DNA of 35,398 nucleotides from Bacillota bacterium. GTDB taxonomy: Bacteria; Bacillota; Clostridia; UBA1381. The position numbers and the translations under genes were made by a program. Shown in pieces: positions 17,195-23,900 of the stretch. The notes under the pieces are model-generated. The model was not told where the DNA came from. It was given only the letters and a program-made list of their open reading frames with translations, and did no database searches. The stretch lies in contig JAJQAT010000027.1 in the NCBI GenBank assembly GCA_021203665.1, forward strand, positions 1 to 35,398, read 5' to 3'. Each line of letters opens with the position of its first letter. Position 1 is the stretch's first letter.

Positions 17195-17224
17195 AGCGTC
17201 CGCGGTTGAGAGCGGACGCTTTTT
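17195..17224. terminator. bidirectional intrinsic terminator
   Basis: AGCGTCCGC (17195-17203) pairs perfectly with GCGGACGCT (17212-17220) and is followed by TTTT. It lies between two genes converging on it, and the opposite strand has AT-rich sequence (TTATTCG) after the stem, so it can serve both. Confidence 0.85.
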
Positions 17225-17234
17225 GTATTTACGG

Positions 17235-18101
17235 TTAATTCAATATTTCCCCGAAAAAATCCTCGGTCGATATATCGCTCGGACGGTTATAGCGCTTGAG
17301 CAGAAACAGAGAATCGCCGTCGCGGGAAATATTGTTTATGCCCTCGCTGCATATGAAGCTGACGCGGAAACCCATTTCCTTTAAAATATCGGTTGTTTCC
17401 TCACTGTACGCGCCGAATGGGTACGCGTATATTACCGGCGAAAACCCCGTTTTGGTTAAGAATCGGTCCTGAGCCCTTTTGGTGTCCTCATAAAATATTT
17501 CCTTGTATTCCTCAAGGCTTTCGCTTTTGTTCCTTTTTGAGCCGTTTCTGCCGTTGGCGTTGGAGTGGAAGTCATACGAATGATTTCCTATTTCAATGCG
17601 GCTGCTTAAAATCATATCGTACACATCGCTCCAACGCAGATAGCCGTAGGTCATATTCGCTATATTGCTTTCCGAATACTCGTCCGTATAGCTGCCGACC
17701 ACGGATATAACAGCCTTCGCGCCGCATTTTTCAAGTATAGGCTTAACATATCCCAAATTGTTGTAAAACCCGTCGTCAAACGTGAGCATAACGGGTTTAT
17801 CGGGTAATTCCCCGTCATTGTCGGTAAAGTCGATAAGCTCCGCCGCCGAAACAAAGGTATACCCGTTTTCGCGCAAATATTTTATATCGCTTTCCAGGGC
17901 TTCCGGCGTGATTACGTATTTGCCGGATAAATCCGTGTCCCTCAGCACACTGTGATACATTATTATCGGCAGCGAAACGCTGTCTCCGGCGGAGGACATC
18001 GCGGAGGTATAAGGCGAATGGGATAAAAGCATAGCCAAAATGCCGCTGTAAAGCGCCGACACAAAAATCGCCGCCGCAAAGATTTTTAATTTATTAACCA
18101 T
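17235..18101 (-). CDS. membrane-anchored polysaccharide deacetylase
   Basis: The 288-residue product carries a NodB-type carbohydrate esterase 4 domain, acting outside the membrane to remove N- or O-acetyl groups from a cell-wall or surface polysaccharide. An N-terminal membrane anchor covers about residues 6-26. LPIIMYHSV begins the domain near residue 45. LTFDDG near 108 holds the catalytic and metal aspartates, GNHSYDFH near 175 the metal histidines, and YAYPFGAYSEE near 229 the fourth motif. The start is ATG 18101; its Shine-Dalgarno AAGGGG (18114-18109) is 7 bases away and lies inside the stem of the hairpin described separately. It is last in the minus-strand series with fba upstream. 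The substrate (peptidoglycan, poly-N-acetylglucosamine or xylan) cannot be read from the sequence. Confidence 0.88.
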   Translation of the reverse strand: MVNKLKIFAAAIFVSALYSGILAMLLSHSPYTSAMSSAGDSVSLPIIMYHSVLRDTDLSGKYVITPEALESDIKYLRENGYTFVSAAELIDFTDNDGELPDKPVMLTFDDGFYNNLGYVKPILEKCGAKAVISVVGSYTDEYSESNIANMTYGYLRWSDVYDMILSSRIEIGNHSYDFHSNANGRNGSKRNKSESLEEYKEIFYEDTKRAQDRFLTKTGFSPVIYAYPFGAYSEETTDILKEMGFRVSFICSEGINNISRDGDSLFLLKRYNRPSDISTEDFFGEILN

Positions 18102-18135
18102 AAAAACACCCCTTATCAAATATTATGATAAGGGG
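18102..18135 (-). terminator. terminator-like hairpin of fba that also holds the next gene's Shine-Dalgarno
   Basis: On the minus strand CCCCTTATCA (18135-18126) and TGATAAGGGG (18118-18109) form a perfect 10-base-pair stem with a 7-base loop, 18 bases after the fba stop, followed by TGTTTTT. The same 3' arm contains the AAGGGG used by the deacetylase gene starting at 18101. It could end the aldolase transcript, hide the ribosome binding site, or do both. Confidence 0.65.
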
Positions 18136-18153
18136 CGATTTTTAATTACAAAA

Positions 18154-19017
18154 TTATGCCTTGTCTATCGAGCCGAAAAGCTCCATTTTTTCCTTTACGA
18201 TAACCTTTATTGCCTCGGTGCCGGGAGCGAGCAGCTTTCTCGGGTCAAAGCCCTTGCCTTGAAGGTCCTTGCCCTCCTCGATGTATTTTCTCGTAGCCTC
18301 CTGGAAATACAGCTGACACTCCGTGTTTACGTTGATTTTAGCAACTCCGAGGGATATGGCGGTTTGAATCATATCCGCCGGAATACCCGTGCCGCCGTGA
18401 AGAACAAGCGGTAGGTCGCCGATAAGCTCCTTTGTTTTGGCAAGCGCGTCAAAGTCAAGACCTTTCCAGTTCGCGGGATATTTGCCGTGGATATTGCCTA
18501 TGCCCGCGGCAAGGAAATCAACGCCCAAGTCGGCGATTTTTTTACATTCCTCGGGGTCGGCAATCTCACCCGCGCCGACAACGCCGTCCTCTTCGCCGCC
18601 GATTGAGCCTACCTCAGCCTCTATGGATATGCCCTTCTCGTGGCAAACCTTTACAAGCTCCGAGGTTTTTGCTATGTTTTCCTCAATGGGGAAGTGGGAG
18701 CCGTCGAACATTACCGACGAGAAACCGGCTTCGATGCACTTATAGCAGCCCTCGTATGTTCCGTGGTCAAGGTGAAGAGCCACGGGAACCGTGATATTAA
18801 GCTCCTCCATCATAGCCTTAACCATCGCGGCAACGGTCTTAAATCCCGTCATGTATTTGCCCGCGCCCTCGGATACTCCGAGTATTACCGGCGAATTGTT
18901 CTCCTGCGCCGTTTGAAGTATTGCCTTTGTCCATTCCAAGTTGTAGATGTTAAACTGACCTACGGCGTATTTGCCCGCCACAGCCTTGTTTAACATTTCT
19001 GTTGCTGAAACTAACAT
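18154..19017 (-). CDS. fba: class II fructose-1,6-bisphosphate aldolase
   Basis: This zinc-dependent aldolase splits fructose-1,6-bisphosphate into dihydroxyacetone phosphate and glyceraldehyde-3-phosphate. The 287-residue product starts at the ATG ending at 19017, behind AAGGAGG (19032-19026). Zinc and substrate motifs are in order: HLDHGTYEGC near residue 82, FDGSHFPIEEN near 104, EAEVGSIGGEEDG near 133, GIGNIHGKYP near 174, LHGGTGIP near 209, and KINVNTE near 230. Tagatose-bisphosphate aldolases share the fold, but motif spacing and general context favour Fba. It lies between the zinc-ribbon gene and the deacetylase on the same strand. Confidence 0.95.
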   Translation of the reverse strand: MLVSATEMLNKAVAGKYAVGQFNIYNLEWTKAILQTAQENNSPVILGVSEGAGKYMTGFKTVAAMVKAMMEELNITVPVALHLDHGTYEGCYKCIEAGFSSVMFDGSHFPIEENIAKTSELVKVCHEKGISIEAEVGSIGGEEDGVVGAGEIADPEECKKIADLGVDFLAAGIGNIHGKYPANWKGLDFDALAKTKELIGDLPLVLHGGTGIPADMIQTAISLGVAKINVNTECQLYFQEATRKYIEEGKDLQGKGFDPRKLLAPGTEAIKVIVKEKMELFGSIDKA

Positions 19018-19059
19018 TTAAATTTCCTCCTTAAAATTAATAAATATATATAAATAAAT

Positions 19060-19674
19060 TTATTTTCCATTTCCTATTATTATCGCGCGCGCGTTGAGCA
19101 GACCTATAAGATTTTCCTCCGACGGCTCTATTACCCTTGACCGTCTGCATCTCGCGCAGGTAATAACGATATTTCCGTTTACGATATTAAATTCCGCGTC
19201 GGAGCTTCCGCACACGCATGAGATTTTGTGATTGTCCTTGAGGTGGTGAAGCCTTTCGATTATGGCGTACATAAGGTCGAACGGCGGGTCGTCGTCATCG
19301 TCGAAATCATCCATCACGTCGGAATACACGTCCGAGTTTTCGTCAAGAGTTTTCTCGACCTCTCTGCGCTCGCCGGCGAAAAATATATCTATGCCCGCGA
19401 CCGGACATTTGTATGTGATTAACGGCTTGTTCCAAAAATTTTCCTTCGATATTGAATACGTGTGAGTTTCGCCGCAAAGCGGACATTCAATATCAAGCTT
19501 GTATTTTGAGCCCTTTTGAGTGATATACACACAGGTTTCGTGGCAGCCGTGAGTGGGGCATATAAGCTGAACCTTTTCCGAACCCGAAAAGTTAAATATC
19601 GATAAAGCCTTTGAGGATATATTCGAGCAGAACGGACATATATACGCTACAATTCTTTTCAAATCAACCAACAT
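19060..19674 (-). CDS. Cys-rich zinc-ribbon protein of unknown function
   Basis: I do not recognise this 204-residue protein beyond its metal-binding character. Twelve cysteines are arranged mostly as ribbon knuckles: C13/C16, C39/C44/C48 with H42 and H45, C64/C67, C90, C153/C155 and C173/C176. These would make two or three zinc ribbons. A highly acidic stretch (about 118-130, with six Asp in the core) separates the N-terminal ribbons from the C-terminal one. No signal peptide or membrane segment is present, so it should be cytoplasmic, probably binding nucleic acid or protein. The ribosome binding site is GGGAG, 4 bases before the ATG, a short spacing. It lies between ogg and fba on the same strand, with no strong terminator on either side. 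Confidence 0.75.
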   Translation of the reverse strand: MLVDLKRIVAYICPFCSNISSKALSIFNFSGSEKVQLICPTHGCHETCVYITQKGSKYKLDIECPLCGETHTYSISKENFWNKPLITYKCPVAGIDIFFAGERREVEKTLDENSDVYSDVMDDFDDDDDPPFDLMYAIIERLHHLKDNHKISCVCGSSDAEFNIVNGNIVITCARCRRSRVIEPSEENLIGLLNARAIIIGNGK

Positions 19675-19753
19675 TATGCTCCCTGCCTTTCAGCCCACAA
19701 TATTTAACGAATCATATCTGTGGGCGGATAATGATTTTGTAAGCCGCGCGGCA

Positions 19754-20626
19754 TTATTTCACGCCGATTTTGTTCTCTCTCGCGTAAAAGAAGAGATATT
19801 GCTGGGCATAGCCGCCCATACTGCCGAAACGCTCTTCGGCGAAGTGTGAAATCGTTTCGATGCTTTGCTCGCCGTCGAAATAGCAGTATTCCATTACGCG
19901 TTTTATCCATACGTCAACGGGGAACGAGTCGGATCGTCCCAAGCCGAAAAGGAGTATGCAGTCGCTCACCTTGTTTCCGACACCGTTTATTGTCATAAGA
20001 GCGTGTTTCGCGTCCGGCGTCGAGAGAGACCTTATATATTCCTCCGACAGAGCGCCGCTGTTGAATTTGCGCGCGGCGTCCATGATGTATTTATCGCGGA
20101 ATCCCGCGCGTATAACCGCCAAATCGTCCTTTGTGAGCGACGCGGTTTTGGAAATGTCGGGAAAGGAATAATATGTATTGCCCATGTATTCGATTTCATC
20201 GCCGAACGCGGCGCAAAACCGCTCTATAATGCCCTTTATTCTCGGTATATTGTTGCTTGCCGAAATAATAAAGGACACAACGGACTCCCATAAATCCTGG
20301 TTGAGTATGCGTATGCCGCCGCCGTAGGATATTGCATCCCGCATAACCGAATCGCGCGACAGCTCCGCCTTTACGGCGCCGTAATCGCGCCCCAAATCGA
20401 AATAGTCGAACCAGGTTTCGTAAAAATCCTTCTCCGAGGTGTCAAAAAAGGTAACCTCATCGCCCGATTGCGATATTTTAAGCGCCTTGCCCTTCGCAAT
20501 CCCGAAATACGTCCCGCCGCCAATGCGGTTAAAGCGAAAGCATTGCCCGCAGTCAAATATATGCTCCGTATTAAAATCCCTAAGTCCCCTGACAATCAAA
20601 TTATTGCCCTTATATTTTATATCCAT
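19754..20626 (-). CDS. ogg: 8-oxoguanine DNA glycosylase (OGG1-like)
   Basis: This base-excision repair enzyme removes 8-oxoguanine and nicks the abasic strand. The 290-residue product has the N-terminal OGG domain (DFNTEHIFDCGQCFRF near residue 18) and the helix-hairpin-helix with INGVGNKVSDCILLF. The catalytic lysine is K219 and the essential Asp is D238 in FPVDVWIKR; their spacing of 19 equals K249/D268 of human OGG1. I use the ATG ending at 20626 because the protein then begins as other bacterial OGGs do; the upstream in-frame codons at 20627-20644 overlap the -10 box. No Shine-Dalgarno precedes this ATG, which fits a leaderless message. It heads the minus-strand series ogg, zinc-ribbon gene, fba, deacetylase. 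Confidence 0.92.
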   Translation of the reverse strand: MDIKYKGNNLIVRGLRDFNTEHIFDCGQCFRFNRIGGGTYFGIAKGKALKISQSGDEVTFFDTSEKDFYETWFDYFDLGRDYGAVKAELSRDSVMRDAISYGGGIRILNQDLWESVVSFIISASNNIPRIKGIIERFCAAFGDEIEYMGNTYYSFPDISKTASLTKDDLAVIRAGFRDKYIMDAARKFNSGALSEEYIRSLSTPDAKHALMTINGVGNKVSDCILLFGLGRSDSFPVDVWIKRVMEYCYFDGEQSIETISHFAEERFGSMGGYAQQYLFFYARENKIGVK

Positions 20627-20632
20627 GCCTGT

Positions 20633-20661
20633 ATTATACCACACCGTTATAAATTTATCAA
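20633..20661 (-). promoter_or_regulatory. sigma-A promoter of ogg, placing the start point at the ATG
   Basis: On the minus strand TTGATA (20661-20656) and TATAAT (20638-20633) are 17 bases apart. Only six bases, ACAGGC, lie between the -10 and the ATG at 20626, so transcription should begin at or next to the A of the start codon. Confidence 0.75.
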
Positions 20662-20709
20662 CCGAAAATTAAAAACAAACCCGAAAAATACGTAAATAGC
20701 TTTGCCAAC

Positions 20710-20742
20710 AAAAAAATCCTGCCGAAAGCTCGACAGGATTTT
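20710..20742 (-). terminator. intrinsic terminator of tRNA-Leu
   Basis: On the minus strand AAAATCCTG (20742-20734) pairs with CAGGATTTT (20721-20713). The stem continues past one mismatch through TCG/CGA, and the transcript ends in seven T (20716-20710). Confidence 0.87.
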
Positions 20743-20743
20743 A

Positions 20744-20827
20744 TGGTGCACCTGAAAGGACTTGAACCTTCACGTCGGGGACACCAGATCCTAAGTCTGG
20801 CGCGTCTGCCAATTCCGCCACAGGTGC
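20744..20827 (-). tRNA. tRNA-Leu(UAG)
   Basis: The minus strand folds into a class II tRNA. The acceptor stem GCACCTG pairs with CAGGTGC, followed by discriminator A and an encoded CCA (20746-20744). The D-arm contains GCGGAATTGGCAGACGC. The anticodon stem CCAGA/TCTGG encloses loop CTTAGGA with anticodon TAG. A variable arm GTCCCCGAC and T-arm GAAGG-TTCAAGT-CCTTT follow. The long variable arm and the anticodon reading CUA identify leucine. Confidence 0.95.
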
Positions 20828-20840
20828 GAACAACGGTATT

Positions 20841-20869
20841 ATTATAGCAACATAAAAAGAATTTGTCAA
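20841..20869 (-). promoter_or_regulatory. perfect consensus sigma-A promoter of tRNA-Leu
   Basis: On the minus strand TTGACA (20869-20864) and TATAAT (20846-20841) are perfect and 17 bases apart, with the start point predicted about 7 bases before the mature tRNA 5' end at 20827. Confidence 0.9.
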
Positions 20870-20953
20870 GAGTTTTTTGTGAAAAATTTTGAAAAAATAA
20901 AAATATAGAAAATCTTTGGGCAATTTGCATCAAAAGAGAGAGGAGATTTCAAA

Positions 20954-23900
20954 ATGAAAAGTAAAAGGAAATTGCTGTCATTGATATTGGCATTATCAAT
21001 GGCAATCGGCTCCTTCACGGCATTGCCCATGGCGGCAAGCGCGGACGAGGACGTCGAAAATCCGACAGTGTCGCTCATGGCAGACGACACGGCGGACGAA
21101 ACGACCGACACCGAATCGGACAGCGACACCGAAGCGGCGACGTTTACGAGCCAGACCACAGCTGACGCGCTCGCTACGTATCTTGCGGACGACGCGGTTC
21201 TGTCACAGGGCGCGAGCACAACCGACAGAGAAGTCACAATCGGCGGAGAAACCGTTTCTGTAACGGCTATCGGCACGCTCGGCTCGGGACTTACCGAAGG
21301 TGTTGACCCTCCGACATATAACGGCGCAACGGCGGGAACAGCCACGTTCACGGTTAATGTTGAAACGGCGGACACATATGACATAGCCGTATACGGCTTG
21401 GGTGCGTATGCGAGACGCGTTGACCTAAACGTGAACGGTACAATAGTTGAATTTCCGGAGACGGACAGCAGCGCGTACGCTGATGTATGGACAATCGTTT
21501 CCGACTCTACCAGCGCGAAGGACGTATTCACATACACCTTTGAGGGTGTGGAGCTGAACGCGGGCGACAACACGATTGAGGTTGGAACTATCGATGATTC
21601 ATGGTGCCCGGATTTGTGCAGCATCGCGGTTTATTCCGCAGCTCCCGCTGAAAACGGTATTGTCTACAGCAACGGCAGTATCAAGGTTACATATGACGCT
21701 GAGCAGGATGCGAAGCTTATTGTTGCGAAGTATTACAGCGACGGCACCTTGAGCAGCGTAACACTTGACGATATTTCTCTTATAGAGGGAACAGTCACGG
21801 TTGCGTATGATTTGGAAGACGAGGCGGCGAAAATAATGGTTTGGGACGGTCTTGACACGATGGTTCCGCTCCTCAGCCTATCGGTAGACGGCACAGTAGA
21901 AGAGGCGCCGACCCCGACGGCGGACGCGGGCGAAGCTACCGAAGCTCCGACAACGGCACCGACGACAGAGCCGACACCTTCGCCGACACCGAAGGCTACA
22001 ATAGATCCGGATTTGGTTTACTATGTTCTTGACTTTGAGGACGAAACATCCGGTCAGACTGCGGAATACTCAAGCAGTATTTATACATTGACTTTGGCGG
22101 ATGGTACACAGTGGGTATCGCAATATGCGTATGCCGCGAGTGATTTATCTATAAAAACAGACAGCAATTCCGATATAGATTTGTACTTTAATTTTACAAA
22201 CACAAGCGGAAGCGGAACAAGAACGACATATTACATCTTTGATGATGCGGCTCAAACGCTTAATGACGATAATCAGGCGGTTATGGAATTCGATTTCAAC
22301 TCTAAGGGAACCGGAAGCCATATTACCATAATGGATACCGCAAGTAAATCAACCCCTATAGGCAACGGCAACTATGATTCCACATATATATTCAATCTGT
22401 ATCAGACGGCAGACGGGGTTGCTGTGAATACGGTTGACGGAACAAACACGTCAGTATTGACGAGCGGCTACACAGCCGGAAATTGGGCGCACGTAAAGGC
22501 GGTAATGGACTTCACCAATCACACCGTTACGCTTACAATCACATCGCTTGACGGAAATACAACATACCTTGCGGAAACACAGGTAGCTATGGGCTCGACC
22601 TCGGCAACTGCCGTAAGAGGCGTGCATATAGCTGAACCCAGAAATGTAAGCGCAAGCGTAAGTGTTGATAACTTCATGGTGCGCGATGTTATAGACGGAG
22701 ACATTTCGGGCGTATACTACTCGGCTACATTCGATGTTGACGGTACTACTACAATACTGTCCGCGCTTAGCGGCGAGTGCCTTGAAAGCGTTCCCGACAC
22801 CGATAAAACAGGATATATCTTTAACGGTTGGCTTAAGGACGACGATACCGAAACCTTATATTCAACAGAAGACGTTTTGGCAACACCGCTGACCGCGAAT
22901 GTAAAATATACCGCGTCATACAGTGCGGATGAAGACTATATCGAGCCTATGGTATCGCTTGAATTCTCATCATTCCCGACAAACGGTATTCCCACAGCGG
23001 GTGAAGATGCGGACACCGCGGCGGATAACGAGATAGCGGTAAAGATTGTTGGCGAGCTCGGAACCGATTTGACGGCAAATCCGGATTCGAGAGTAACAGA
23101 TTTAGACGTTGATTGGGAATTCCTCGGCTTCAGAGATATTGCTTCAAAGGCGTATGAAGGCAGTGACAGTGCTACAACGGATTCGGCGGATTCAAATATT
23201 TACTGCGACAGCTACGCTGAAGTAATATACGATGACGACGATCCGACAACCGTAAACTTTGCTCTTAAGAGCCAGTCATTCAATTTCTACGGACTTGTTA
23301 AGGCTACGGTTACATATAACGGCGAAACTCTTACCATAACAGAGCCGATGGCTATAATCCCCGATACGACATCCGACACCGGATCATATCTTCCGAAAGC
23401 AGGTTATAAGTATGTGGCGGATGCTAATAACTACTCCGATGATATAGTAGGCTATCAGGCTACAACCTCATCTGACAACAAGTCGGCTACGGATATAATC
23501 ACCGGCGACTGGGCGGCATACGGCGGCAACAGCGGCAGAGGCTTATATATCCAGAGCGATGATGACGGAAAGTTCTTCAAGCTTAAGTCAACGGGAACAA
23601 ACTCCTCGAGCTTCGCTGTAAATAAGCTTGACAGCGCTCCTACCGGACAGGTAATAATCACACAGGATGTAAGATTCTATAACAGCGGTTCATCAATCCT
23701 ATTCAAGCAGGATAACCCCGTAACATGGAGCGATAACGCTACGGCAATTTCGTTTAACTTTACAGGCTCGGCATTTAACTTAAACGGCGGCGACACAATT
23801 TGCAGCGCGACTACAGGCAAGTGGTATACGGTTGTATTGTCGGCTGACGTAACATCAAAGCTTTGCTATGCTAAGGTTTATGATAAGGAAAGCGGCGAAT

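Noticed and set aside
20871..20953. Possible promoters for the acetylesterase gene (TTGTGA or TTGAAA with TATAGA)
   Set aside because: The spacings are 21 and 9 bases and the hexamers are weak; in such A/T-rich DNA chance matches are expected.
20866..21624. 252-codon minus-strand frame opposite the acetylesterase start
   Set aside because: It is Ser/Val/Ala-rich low-complexity sequence mirroring the Asp/Thr-rich gene on the other strand and overlaps the tRNA promoter.
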